A DNA stretch of 64,000 nt. Source: Emcibacter sp. (GTDB lineage: Bacteria > Pseudomonadota > Alphaproteobacteria > Sphingomonadales > Emcibacteraceae). The notes below the pieces were generated by a model, which ran no database searches, was not told the DNA's origin, and saw only the letters and a list, made by a program, of their open reading frames with translations. Where the stretch lies: NCBI RefSeq assembly GCF_963675455.1, contig NZ_OY776217.1, forward strand, positions 1,536,001 through 1,600,000, written 5' to 3'. Below, one piece after another: positions 33,902 through 42,198 of the stretch (its first letter is position 1; the number at the start of each line of letters is the position of its first letter). The position numbers and the translations under genes were made by a program.

Positions 33902-34318
33902 ATGACAATTGAAAAAGGCCGCGCCTTTTTGATGAAGATAGGAGACGGGGGCGATCCCGAAAATTTCAGCGTGATCGGCGGTATGCGGTCGACGTCGCTC
34001 AGGCTCGCGAATGAACTTGTGGATGTCACACACAAGGGCTCGTCCGGCTGGCGCGAGCTTTTATCCGGTGCGGGGATCCGGCATATGTCCCTGGGCGGCA
34101 GCGGGATCTTCACAAATTCGGACAGTGAACAGGTCATGCAGGCCAAGGCGCTGGAAGCTACTCTGGACAGCTATCGGATCATTTTCGAGAGTGGCGACAG
34201 CTTTACCGGGCGTTTTCAGATGACAACACTGGAGTATGCCGGCGATTACAATGGGGAACGGACCTATAATATCGCGCTGGAAAGTTCGGGACCGATCACT
34301 TTTGCAGCGGCTGAATAA
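33902..34318 (+). CDS. Major tail (tube) protein, TP901-1-like (g9)
   Basis: 138 aa. GRAFLMKIGDGGDPENFSVIGGMRSTSLRLANELVDVTHKGSSGWRELL and ESGDSFTGRFQMTTLEYAGDYNGERTYNIALESSGPI are typical of short tube proteins of siphophages and GTAs. SD GGGAGA is upstream. The stop overlaps the next ATG. Confidence 0.88.
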   Translation: MTIEKGRAFLMKIGDGGDPENFSVIGGMRSTSLRLANELVDVTHKGSSGWRELLSGAGIRHMSLGGSGIFTNSDSEQVMQAKALEATLDSYRIIFESGDSFTGRFQMTTLEYAGDYNGERTYNIALESSGPITFAAAE

Positions 34319-34632
34319 TGGCTGGACGTGATGTCAGGTTAACCCTGGCCGGTCAGGAATATGTCCTGCGTCCTACCTTTCAGGCCATCATGGAGGTTGA
34401 AGAGCGGTTGGGCGGCCTTCTGGCGTTGACCACAAAGGCGGCGGACGGAGAAATAGGGCTCAGGGAAGTGGCCGTTATTCTCTGGGCGACCATGCAGGAC
34501 CGGCCGGATTTTGAACAGGTCGGGAAAATGATCATGGAAGAAGGACTGGTCAAGTCGATCAGTGCCGTGCGGGATATTCTCGCCATCTGCCTGACCGGTG
34601 GCGGGGAGCCTGTATTGCCGGGAAAGTCCTGA
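34318..34632 (+). CDS. Tail assembly chaperone, GTA gp10 family (gpG-like)
   Basis: 104 aa. VRLTLAGQEYVLRPTFQAIMEVEERLGGLLALTTKAADG is the GTA gp10 consensus. In tailed phages the tail chaperone is made as a short form and as a -1 frameshift form that reads into the next gene. Here the last codons before the stop hold the heptamer G GGA AAG in the correct frame (34620-34626). The next gene is in the -1 frame and open well upstream of the stop. A 177-aa fusion is predicted. Confidence 0.85.
   Translation: MAGRDVRLTLAGQEYVLRPTFQAIMEVEERLGGLLALTTKAADGEIGLREVAVILWATMQDRPDFEQVGKMIMEEGLVKSISAVRDILAICLTGGGEPVLPGKS
34620..34626 (+). promoter_or_regulatory. Predicted -1 programmed ribosomal frameshift site (GGGAAAG)
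   Basis: The heptamer is identical to the lambda G/GT slippery site and sits in X XXY YYZ register with the upstream gene, two codons before its TGA. An SD-like GGGGAG (34603-34608) is 11 nt upstream, a spacing known to stimulate frameshifting in dnaX. The -1 frame is open from 34515 to 34850. Confidence 0.8.
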
Positions 34633-34850
34633 ACGGGCTGGCCGGAGGATCGGTCCTGTCTGCCTGGGCTATGCTGGCTTTTGGTGTCCTCGACTGGAGC
34701 CCTTCGGAATTCTGGAAATCAACATCGGTGGACATCGCGTTGGTGTTAAAGGCGCGGCAAATGTTTATGGAATTCCAAGGGGCAGCAGAGGAACCGTTGA
34801 CCAGCGAGGGATTGTCAATTCTGGCGCAAAAGTTTGCTGCCGGGCATTGA
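34626..34850 (+). CDS. Tail assembly chaperone second part (g10.1/gpT-like), -1 frame
   Basis: The -1 reading frame encodes VLNGLAGGSVLSAWAMLAFG and then VLDWSPSEFWKSTSVDIALV, matching TIGR02216-like g10.1 (pattern PSEFW..T). An internal ATG at 34671 gives 59 aa, but it has no ribosome site at proper distance. The preferred expression is as a fusion with gp10 by frameshift. Ends with TGA at 34850. Confidence 0.72.
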   Translation, partial: VLNGLAGGSVLSAWAMLAFGVLDWSPSEFWKSTSVDIALVLKARQMFMEFQGAAEEPLTSEGLSILAQKFAAGH

Positions 34851-34881
34851 CCTTGACGCAGAGGCGGTACATATTGGCCAG

Positions 34882-35172
34882 ATGTTTAAAAAGACACCTC
34901 CATCTCCAAGAAAACCGCTGCGCGAACGGGTTGCCGATCGCAAGGCCGGGCGTGCCGCAGAAGCAGCCCCCAAAAGTGCCAAAAGCGTCAACAGCCGCAA
35001 ACTGTTCATGCGGGCGGCCAATGCGTTCCAGGTCGTCGGCGTGTTGATTATGCTTTATGTGGTCATGCGATTTACAGACGGCAACCTTGAATATATGGAA
35101 GAACTGATTGGCATTGCTGCCGGATTTTTCCTGACAGGCCGGGTGGCCATTCTGGTGATCAAAAACAGCTGA
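34882..35172 (+). CDS. Small two-TM protein, possible holin-like
   Basis: 96 aa from ATG 34882. A basic, Ala/Pro-rich first half (PPSPRKPLRERVADRKAGRAAEAAPKSAKS) precedes two hydrophobic segments (NAFQVVGVLIMLYVVMRF and LIGIAAGFFLTGRVAILVI). No family recognised. It is followed by a terminator. The holin suggestion rests only on topology and position. Confidence 0.5.
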   Translation: MFKKTPPSPRKPLRERVADRKAGRAAEAAPKSAKSVNSRKLFMRAANAFQVVGVLIMLYVVMRFTDGNLEYMEELIGIAAGFFLTGRVAILVIKNS

Positions 35173-35197
35173 TCTGACCAATTATATTGATTTTAAC

Positions 35198-35221
35198 AGC
35201 CCGCTTATGCGGGCTTTTTTT
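35198..35221 (+). terminator. Intrinsic terminator inside the structural cluster
   Basis: AGCCCGC / GCGGGCT with a 4-nt loop, then 7 Ts. It splits the cluster before the tape-measure gene, whose ATG is 12 nt further on, so that gene must be read through or have its own promoter. Confidence 0.85.
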
Positions 35222-35232
35222 ATGGGGAAACC

Positions 35233-35814
35233 ATGACGGAAACCATTCTTGATTCTCTGGTGGTCAAATTGCGGGCGGACAGTTCCGGTCTGAAGGATAC
35301 GCTCGGTGATTTGCACAAGGACCTCGGGACGCTGGATCGTGCGACAGTGACGGTCACCGGCCAGATGTCCCGGGCCTTTACAGACTTCGTCCATACCGGT
35401 GAACTGAGTTTTGAAAGCCTGAGAAAGACAGCCCTGTCGGTCATGGATGATATTCTCGGGAATATTTTATCTGCCGGTCTGGGGGGAATGACCGGCGGTG
35501 CTTACAGCGGTGGTGCTCTTTCCCTCGGCAGCCTGGTCAGTTCCATGTTTTTCGGACGGGAAGGCGGCGGCACCGTGGCGTCGGGCAGGCCCTATCTGGT
35601 CGGTGAAAAGGGACCGGAGGTTTTCATGCCGCATACTCCCGGCCGGATTGTTTCCGATCCGGGCGGCAGGGGCGGTGCTTCTGCGGGGCGGGTCACCAAC
35701 ATTACGATTAATGTGGCTGGCGGGAAAGAAACGCCGCAGGTGGGCCGGAAAAGCGCCGGCCAGATTGCCGTGGCCGTGCAGCGGGCGCTAGCCAAAGCAG
35801 AGCGGAACCTCTGA
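35233..35814 (+). CDS. Tape measure protein, short GTA-type (g11)
   Basis: 193 aa. The N-terminal part (LVVKLRADSSGLKDTLGDLHKDL) and the C-terminal Gly-rich block (FFGREGGGTVASGRPYLVGEKGPEVFMPHTPGRIVSDPGGRGG, then VTNITINVAGGKETP) match the GTA g11 family. At about 1.5 angstrom per residue the tail is predicted near 30 nm, short for a phage. The stop overlaps the next ATG. Confidence 0.85.
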   Translation: MTETILDSLVVKLRADSSGLKDTLGDLHKDLGTLDRATVTVTGQMSRAFTDFVHTGELSFESLRKTALSVMDDILGNILSAGLGGMTGGAYSGGALSLGSLVSSMFFGREGGGTVASGRPYLVGEKGPEVFMPHTPGRIVSDPGGRGGASAGRVTNITINVAGGKETPQVGRKSAGQIAVAVQRALAKAERNL

Positions 35815-38162
35815 TGTACTGGCTGGCGACCGAACAGGATCAACCGGAAACCAACTGGATCCGGCGTTTTTCACCCCGCTACTGGACGGTGAATTTTCCC
35901 CGGCCGATGGTAGCGTCCGTGGTGACTAACGGAGTTGACGCGCTGAAATGCGATATGGTGTTTTACCGCAGGGAGGATCTGTGCGGCCTGATCTGGGAAA
36001 GCGAGGACCGGCACGATCATCCTTTGCTCAGATATGTCACATCCCGGGACTATCGCCATACGGTTCTGAGTTTCCGCTGGCAAAGTAGCGGAGTGGTCAA
36101 TCTGGAAGGATTACACGGTCCGACACTGACCATAGAAGGGCGGGATCAGGAAGGATCTCCTCATGTCTGGTATGTGCGGCTGGCTAACTATGCGGAAGGT
36201 CAGGCGGAGGACGCGCTGATCCGTCTGGACTTTGATGATCTGGCGGGTGGATTTGAATTGCCTCAAGAGGCAGACCCGGTCTGGCCCGGCGATATTGACC
36301 GTCTGTTCATCAGTCTGGTGCCGCCGGGTTATGATGGAAATGCAACAGGGCCCTTGGAAAATCCGGTTGAGGCGGAAGTGTCGATTTCCGATATCCGGGT
36401 GGAGGGAAGTACCTCAACGCTAGAGGTGGGTGATATTTACGTCAAGCCGCATTCCCTGCGGATCTGTAACGGATATGATGATTGTTATCATATGACACCG
36501 GAACGGGTGATCTGGAACATGATCCAGCTCGGCTATCGGAACAGGATTAATCACTATGTGGGCATGAGCCACTATTTCAGCCTGGGCTGGTCGGCTGACG
36601 AGGACCGTTTCCTTGTTGATCCTGAAGAAAGTGCGCTTAATGTGGCAGCAACCGCCTGGCTCCGGGATTTTCTGAAGCAGGCAAAGTGTTTTGGTTATCA
36701 GGTCATTCTGTCCCTGTCTTACGAGATCCTTGCGGAAAATATACCGCCGGACTGGCAGCAGGTGGCCCACGGCGGATCACCGGCCCTGACCGGATGGGAG
36801 CCGCCATCCAGCCTCGTGGCGCCAACCAATGCAGTTGCCATGGACTATCTTTCGGCAGTGTTTCTGAGCCTTGCTTCCCACGCAGCGGATCAAGGCCTTG
36901 ATATTGAGCTGCAGATCGGGGAGCCCTGGTGGTGGATCAGCCTGGGGGCTGTCCGGGTGCCGTATTTTTATGATCCGCCGACAATGGATATGTATCAGGC
37001 GGAAACGGGACAGCAGGTGCCTGAACAACACCAACAGATCACCGAAGGAATTTCACCGGAACAACAGCATTATCTTGACTGGCTGGGGGACAAGCTGGGG
37101 CAATCGACTATTTATCTGAGGGATCAGATCAAGGCTTCATTTCCCGCCGCGAATGTGGGGCTGCTGTTCTATACACCGCAGGTGCTGGTGGAGGAGGCGC
37201 CCATGGTTCAGTCGGTTAATTTTCCGCATGTTCTGTGGCAGGCGCCGGCCTTCGATTTTTTCCAGATTGAGGACTATGATTTCATAATTTCCGGCCAGTG
37301 GAGGAAGCATCACAGCTCGGTGGATTACGTAACAAGTCAATTGGGTTACGGCCTGCAGGACCTGCATTATTTCGCCGGTTTCAACCTTTTGGCGGAAACG
37401 GCATCGTTATGGCGGAATATTGATCTGGCGGCGAAGGACGGGTTCGGACGCGGCTTTGCGGAGACTTTTGTCTGGGCCTTTCCGCAGATCGTCAGGGACG
37501 GTTTTGTCTATAATCAGGATCAGGAGCAGGATATGAGCGGTTTCCACGAGGTGCGTTTTCCTTCCGAAATCAGTTTCGGTGCCGGCGGTGGCCCGGTTTT
37601 TTCGACGACCGTGTCGGAAATGGCGTCAGGATATGAACAACGCAACAGGGAATGGGCGGATGCCCGCATGACTTTTGACATCGGGACCGGATTGCGGTCG
37701 GAGGACGACTTGGCGGCTTTGATTGTATTTTTCAGGGCGCGGGCGGGCCGGGCTTACGGGTTCCGTTTCAGGGACTGGACAGATTATAAAAGCTGCCTGC
37801 CCTCTGTAGAGGTCGGTCCGACTGATCAGGTGATTGCTGTCGGCGACGGAGAGGCAACGGATTTCCAGCTGATTAAAATATACCAGAGTGAAGACTATTC
37901 GCAGTTGCGCACCATTAGCAAACCGGCGGCAGATACTGTTCGGGTCGCTGTTGATGGGATCGAACAACAGGACGGCTGGGCGCTGGATAACACCAGCGGT
38001 CTCATCTCGTTTGAAGTGCCCCCGGCGGTGGATAGTACCATCAGTGCCGGTTTTGAATTCGATGTGCCGGTCAGGTTTGCAGATGACGATCTCTCGGTGA
38101 CGCTGGAGACCTTCCGCGCGGGCCAGATTCCCGCCATCTCCCTTGTTGAAGTGAGACTCTAG
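35814..38162 (+). CDS. Tail protein with TIM-barrel-like domain fused to DUF2460 (g12-like)
   Basis: A 782-aa protein with three parts. Residues 1 to about 215 are beta-rich, with a carbohydrate-binding-like pattern (VVNLEGLHGPTLTIEGRDQEG...). Residues about 216-570 are rich in Trp/Tyr/His and resemble a glycoside-hydrolase TIM barrel: LTGWEPPSSLVAPTNAVAMDYL, ELQIGEPWWWIS and FDFFQIEDYDFI place acidic residues where GH catalytic acids lie. Residues 577-782 are DUF2460, the distal-tail fold (SFGAGGGPVFSTTVSEMASGYEQRNREWA; FRDWTDYKSCLP). In Rhodobacter GTA g12 is about 200 aa. It may digest surface glycans, or act as a non-contractile tail sheath protein as named in some phages. Confidence 0.85.
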   Translation: MYWLATEQDQPETNWIRRFSPRYWTVNFPRPMVASVVTNGVDALKCDMVFYRREDLCGLIWESEDRHDHPLLRYVTSRDYRHTVLSFRWQSSGVVNLEGLHGPTLTIEGRDQEGSPHVWYVRLANYAEGQAEDALIRLDFDDLAGGFELPQEADPVWPGDIDRLFISLVPPGYDGNATGPLENPVEAEVSISDIRVEGSTSTLEVGDIYVKPHSLRICNGYDDCYHMTPERVIWNMIQLGYRNRINHYVGMSHYFSLGWSADEDRFLVDPEESALNVAATAWLRDFLKQAKCFGYQVILSLSYEILAENIPPDWQQVAHGGSPALTGWEPPSSLVAPTNAVAMDYLSAVFLSLASHAADQGLDIELQIGEPWWWISLGAVRVPYFYDPPTMDMYQAETGQQVPEQHQQITEGISPEQQHYLDWLGDKLGQSTIYLRDQIKASFPAANVGLLFYTPQVLVEEAPMVQSVNFPHVLWQAPAFDFFQIEDYDFIISGQWRKHHSSVDYVTSQLGYGLQDLHYFAGFNLLAETASLWRNIDLAAKDGFGRGFAETFVWAFPQIVRDGFVYNQDQEQDMSGFHEVRFPSEISFGAGGGPVFSTTVSEMASGYEQRNREWADARMTFDIGTGLRSEDDLAALIVFFRARAGRAYGFRFRDWTDYKSCLPSVEVGPTDQVIAVGDGEATDFQLIKIYQSEDYSQLRTISKPAADTVRVAVDGIEQQDGWALDNTSGLISFEVPPAVDSTISAGFEFDVPVRFADDDLSVTLETFRAGQIPAISLVEVRL

Positions 38163-39005
38163 GTGAAAACAGTTTCTGAAGAGCTTCGACAGCACCTCGG
38201 CGAGGAATTGCTGAGCCTGACCTGTTGCTGTGTGCTGACGCGTACGGACGGAGTAAGATACGCCTTTACCACCCACGATCAGCCGGTCGAGTTTGACGGG
38301 CAGTCTTATGTGCCGACCAGCGGCTTTATCCCGACGGATATCAGCAGCAGTAACTCCTTGAATGTCGACAATCTGGATATTACGGCAATTCTTTCTCATA
38401 CGTCCCTGCGGGAGGACGATATTCTGGCAGGCCGTTACGATCATGCACGCGTGGATATTTTTCTGATTAACTGGCAGGTGCCGGAGCAGGGCCGGATAAA
38501 TATGCAAAGTGGGTGGCTTGGTGAATTCAGTCTCGGCGGGGTTCACTTCACGGTTGAAATACGGGGGCTGATGCAAAAGCTGCAGCAGACGATTGGTCAA
38601 CAATATTCGCCTGAGTGCCGGGTCGATCTGGGATCGGAACAATGTCACGTGGATTTGCTGAAATACAGCAGAACGGGAGCCGTCGCAGAGGTTGCCGGGC
38701 TTGCCAGCTTCACTTCTCTGGATATTGCAGAAGAAGACGGCTGGTTTGACTATGGGATACTCTGGTGGATCAGTGGCGCCAATGCCGGCCGGAAGGTGGA
38801 AATTAGTAGTTATGTGTCCGGTGAATTTAGCCTGGGGCAGGCAATGCCGAAAGCGATCGGTACGGGGGATCTTTTCAAGGTACAGGCCGGTTGCAATAAA
38901 CGGCAGTCAAGCTGTCGCGAGAAATTTCAGAATATACTGAATTTTGGAGGGGAACCGATGGTCCCGGGCAGCGACAGCTTGTATTACTACCCGGGACTGA
39001 AATAA
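38163..39005 (+). CDS. DUF2163 tail hub protein (g13)
   Basis: 280 aa from GTG 38163. The conserved family C-terminus is visible: AGCNKRQSSCREKFQNILNFGGEPMVPGSDSLYYYPG. Four Cys are in the right pattern (SPEC, EQC, GCNKR, SSC), which in the RcGTA structure hold an iron-sulfur cluster; that point is from memory of the literature. It is the hub below the tail tube. Confidence 0.9.
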   Translation: MKTVSEELRQHLGEELLSLTCCCVLTRTDGVRYAFTTHDQPVEFDGQSYVPTSGFIPTDISSSNSLNVDNLDITAILSHTSLREDDILAGRYDHARVDIFLINWQVPEQGRINMQSGWLGEFSLGGVHFTVEIRGLMQKLQQTIGQQYSPECRVDLGSEQCHVDLLKYSRTGAVAEVAGLASFTSLDIAEEDGWFDYGILWWISGANAGRKVEISSYVSGEFSLGQAMPKAIGTGDLFKVQAGCNKRQSSCREKFQNILNFGGEPMVPGSDSLYYYPGLK

Positions 39006-39007
39006 CA

Positions 39008-39643
39008 TTATTCTTTTGCAGCGCCTTCTTCTGCAGCTTCTTTGGTATCATTGGCTGGAGGTGCGTCATTTCCGGCCTCAGGAACAACACCATTTTCGTC
39101 AGCCTGCTTCCACTGGTCCGGGAACATTCTGACATGAATCTGATTGACCCTGTTGCTGACATCGCCGATTGCTTTCAGCAGGGCGTCCATATTGTAGCCG
39201 ACCCCGCGGAAGGTATAAATTTTGGAATTGATGTCAAAAGCCCTGAAGATATTCTTCATTTCAACATCTTTGTGCTGGCTGTTGGCAATGTCACCGATGA
39301 AATCATAAAGGATGTATTCGTCCTTGGACTGGGCAATCCACCGGTCATTGGCTTCATCTGAATAGTCCCAGATTGCCAGGATACTTTCATTGTTCAGGGG
39401 ATGTTTTTCGGTCAGGCCCAGCATTTCCCGAAGCTTTGTCGCGCGTTCCTTGCCTCCCTTGCGAGGGGTCCACAGGATACGGGCAAGCTGGTTGGCGGAG
39501 GTCATGATGCCCTGAAGTGCGAAGAAAATCCCGACCGGGGCCTGTTTTTCCAGCGACTGGTTGAGTACACCGACATTGGCCTCGATAAAACGGCACTGGT
39601 TCCGCAGTTCGTGTATGTGCATCCCCACAACATTCATATCCAT
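39008..39643 (-). CDS. Antisense inserted gene within the cluster, unknown function
   Basis: 211 aa on the minus strand between g13 and g14. It contains HELRNQCRFIEANVGVLNQSL, ILWTPRKGGKERATKLREMLGLTEKHPLNNESI and a Gly/Glu/Ala-rich C-terminal tail (PANDTKEAAEEGAAKE). The first part resembles a HEPN-like uncharacterised family seen in various bacteria (RILW.PRK..ERA..LR), but the R-x4-6-H of catalytic HEPNs is not visible. It is not a tail component by position. Its SD AAGGGA is weak. A moron-type defence or immunity gene is one possibility; not proven. Confidence 0.65.
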   Translation of the reverse strand: MDMNVVGMHIHELRNQCRFIEANVGVLNQSLEKQAPVGIFFALQGIMTSANQLARILWTPRKGGKERATKLREMLGLTEKHPLNNESILAIWDYSDEANDRWIAQSKDEYILYDFIGDIANSQHKDVEMKNIFRAFDINSKIYTFRGVGYNMDALLKAIGDVSNRVNQIHVRMFPDQWKQADENGVVPEAGNDAPPANDTKEAAEEGAAKE

Positions 39644-39691
39644 AATTCAACATCCCTTGCATTAATTTTTTCAGTTTTCAGGAAAACATCA

Positions 39692-40135
39692 ATGGTACGC
39701 ATTAGTGAACCCCTGAGAAAGAGAGCTATTCTAGCGGCAAGATTCTGTGTGGGAAGTCTTTTTCGACATCAGGGAAGGATTCCGGGCAAAAAAGCCGGGG
39801 AAGGCCTGGACTGTGTTGGTCTTGTACTCTATGTGGGCCGGCAAATCTGCTTTGAAATGGAAGACCACGCCACATATCGACCTGTGCCGGGACGCGGGCA
39901 ACTCGAGTCTGCAGCCTCGAAGGCCGGGCTTGTTCCCCTCTCTGCCAAAGACAGGCAACCTGGCGATGTTGTGCTCATCAGGCCGCGTCGTCTGGTTCAG
40001 CACACAGGTATTTTGACGGACAAGGGTATTGTCCATGCCGATGCCCGTCTCGGATGTGTCGTAGAGCAGGGTATCGGACAATTCCCGGAGGAGCAGATTA
40101 CCAAAGCCTTCCGTTTTCCCGTCACAGGAGATTAA
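39692..40135 (+). CDS. NlpC/P60 cell wall peptidase (g14)
   Basis: 147 aa from ATG 39692 (AGGAAAA upstream). The catalytic Cys is in EGLDCVGLVL, His in LVQHTGILTDKG, and the third residue in IVHADARLG. It cleaves peptidoglycan cross-links during particle entry, as g14 of GTA. The next gene starts 3 nt later. Confidence 0.9.
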   Translation: MVRISEPLRKRAILAARFCVGSLFRHQGRIPGKKAGEGLDCVGLVLYVGRQICFEMEDHATYRPVPGRGQLESAASKAGLVPLSAKDRQPGDVVLIRPRRLVQHTGILTDKGIVHADARLGCVVEQGIGQFPEEQITKAFRFPVTGD

Positions 40136-40137
40136 TC

Positions 40138-42198
40138 GTGGCAACAATCATTTTATCCGCCGTCGGGACGGCAATCGCCGGTCCCTTTGGTGGTGTGGTC
40201 GGGGCGTTGGCCGGTCAGGGCCTTGATGCGTTGATCTTCGGCCGTCACTCCGCCCGGACGGTAGAAGGGGCAAGGCTTTCTGATCTCTCCGTCCAGACCG
40301 CCTCTTACGGTGAACCCGTGCCCATGGTGTTCGGCACTACACGTCTTTCCGGCAACTTGGTCTGGTCCAGTGGCCTGACCGAGACCCGCCATGAAGACAG
40401 CCAGACGGTCGGGGGTAAAGGCAGCAGCCAGAGCGTGACTACGGTCACTTACACCTATTCTGCTTCCTTCGCTGTCGCCTTGTCGGCACGACGCATTTCT
40501 TCTATTGGGCGGATCTGGGCAGACGGGAAGCTTTTGCGGGATGCCGGCGGACAGATGGCGGAGGAAGGTGCTATCCGAATATATACGGGAAGCAGGGACC
40601 AGAACCCTGATCCGTTCATCGAAGCTGTCGAGGGGATCGATAATGTCTCCGCCTTTCGGGGGCTCGCTTATGTCATGTTCGAGAATCTGGAATTGGCGGA
40701 ATATGCCAATCGCATCCCGAACCTGACTTTTGAAGTAATCGCTGATGAGGGCGGTTCAATTATACTGTCCGGACTGGTGACTGAAATCTGTCGCCTGGCT
40801 GGTCTCAAGACTGTCACCGCAGATGATCTCGACCAGTCTGTCAGTGGATATGTTCTGTCAGGCCAGTCCAGGCCACGGGATATCCTTGAAAAACTGGCGG
40901 AACTCTATGATTTTGATCTGATTGAACAGAATGGCGGGTTGCACTGTCGCAAACTGGGCAGGGATGTTGAGGAGGAATTCGGGGAGGATGTCCTGCTTCG
41001 CGCAAAGGAGCGAGCCGGAAACGAGCGTCTCCAGATCAGCCGGGAACAGGAGCTTTCCCTGCCGCGGGAAATATCGATCAGTTATCTGGACAGCGGACGT
41101 GATTATCAGGCAGGTCTGCAGCGGGCATTCCGGCAGACGGGGCGGAGTGAGTTGAAGGAACAAAAGGTCGCGCCTCTGGTTCTAACCTCCGCTGAGGCTA
41201 AAAAACAGGCGGAAGCCCTGCTGGAGAACAGGTGGCGTCGACGGGAAAAAATGCAATTTACCTTGCCGCCCGGCTATTTTCATCTGGCACCGGGCGATGT
41301 GCTCCGGCTAAACCGCCCCACCTCTGGGTTTCGTGTAATGTTACTTGAGACAGAGATATCAACTGATGGTCTCAAGTGCCTTGCTGTGAGCGAGGGGGAC
41401 AGCCTTCCAGCCCGGGAGGTGTCAGCTGATACGGGAGATATACCCCTTCAGCAGATTATTCCCCTGGCAGACAGTCGTCTGGTGCTGGCGGACCTTCCGT
41501 CGCTGAACGGTGAGGATCCTCTGGGAATATATTTGGTAGCCGCCACCAATGCGGAGAGCGCGGGCTACTGGCCCGGAGCGGCGATATATCTTTCCCGGGA
41601 TGGATCTTCTGCAGAAAGGGTGGCAACATCCGCTAGTCCTGCCGTGACGGGGCTGGTCGAAAACCAGTTGCTGGAGGGGGCTGCGAATTTCTGGGATGCG
41701 TCAGGCCGCTTGCAGGTTCGTCTGGATCATCCTGCTGACGTATTGGAAAGTCGTTCTGAATGGGATGTTCTCAACGGCGCCAATGTCGCCATAGCGGGCG
41801 GTGAGGTGCTACAGTTCACATCGGCACAACTTCTGGAGCCTGGTCTCTACGAACTGAGCGGACTCCTCAGGGGCCGGAGAGGTACTGAAGATCGCATTTC
41901 GTCTCATGTCGCCTCAGAACCTTTTTTGCTGGTCAATCCTGACTCCTTGAGGTGGATACCGCTGTTGTTGTCCGATATGGGGTTAAATTTGTCTTTATCT
42001 GCCCTGACGTTTGGTCAGAGACTGGAAGATATGGAATTCAGCCAGATCAATGTGCAGGGCCGAAGTCTGCGCCCTTTTTCCCCGGTACATGTCAGGGGGA
42101 AACGCGACAACGACGGAAACCTTGAAATCCATTGGGTCAGGCGCACCAGAACCGGTGGGGCCTGGATGGATGGTTATGAGGTTGGGGGAGCTTTATGA
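40138..42198 (+). CDS. Baseplate/host-recognition tail protein (g15-like, shorter form)
   Basis: 686 aa from GTG 40138 (AGGAG 7 nt upstream). VATIILSAVGTAIAGPFGGVVGALAGQGLDALIFG begins the family; TASYGEPVPMVFGTTRLSGNLVWSSGLTET, FRGLAYVMFENLELAEYANRIPNLTFEVIAD, PREISISYLDSGRDYQAGLQRA and LEPGLYELSGLLRGRRGTE identify the Phage-tail_3 g15 family. It is about half the length of RcGTA g15 because the TIM-barrel-like domain is missing. The frame ends early in a run of five Gs; the C-terminal extension seems to lie in the next frame (42170). Confidence 0.88.
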   Translation: MATIILSAVGTAIAGPFGGVVGALAGQGLDALIFGRHSARTVEGARLSDLSVQTASYGEPVPMVFGTTRLSGNLVWSSGLTETRHEDSQTVGGKGSSQSVTTVTYTYSASFAVALSARRISSIGRIWADGKLLRDAGGQMAEEGAIRIYTGSRDQNPDPFIEAVEGIDNVSAFRGLAYVMFENLELAEYANRIPNLTFEVIADEGGSIILSGLVTEICRLAGLKTVTADDLDQSVSGYVLSGQSRPRDILEKLAELYDFDLIEQNGGLHCRKLGRDVEEEFGEDVLLRAKERAGNERLQISREQELSLPREISISYLDSGRDYQAGLQRAFRQTGRSELKEQKVAPLVLTSAEAKKQAEALLENRWRRREKMQFTLPPGYFHLAPGDVLRLNRPTSGFRVMLLETEISTDGLKCLAVSEGDSLPAREVSADTGDIPLQQIIPLADSRLVLADLPSLNGEDPLGIYLVAATNAESAGYWPGAAIYLSRDGSSAERVATSASPAVTGLVENQLLEGAANFWDASGRLQVRLDHPADVLESRSEWDVLNGANVAIAGGEVLQFTSAQLLEPGLYELSGLLRGRRGTEDRISSHVASEPFLLVNPDSLRWIPLLLSDMGLNLSLSALTFGQRLEDMEFSQINVQGRSLRPFSPVHVRGKRDNDGNLEIHWVRRTRTGGAWMDGYEVGGAL

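Noticed and set aside
34598..35047. 149-codon frame over the tail chaperone and TM-protein genes
   Set aside because: It is in a third frame, with no family pattern. The -1 frame and the frame from 34882 fit better.
37626..38648. 340-codon antisense frame over g12 and g13
   Set aside because: Covers two clear tail genes on the plus strand and shows no motif.
42011..42169. N-terminal part of the frame overlapping the end of the g15-like gene
   Set aside because: Before 42170 the frame is a shadow of the g15-like gene; only the part from about 42170 resembles a real C-terminal domain.
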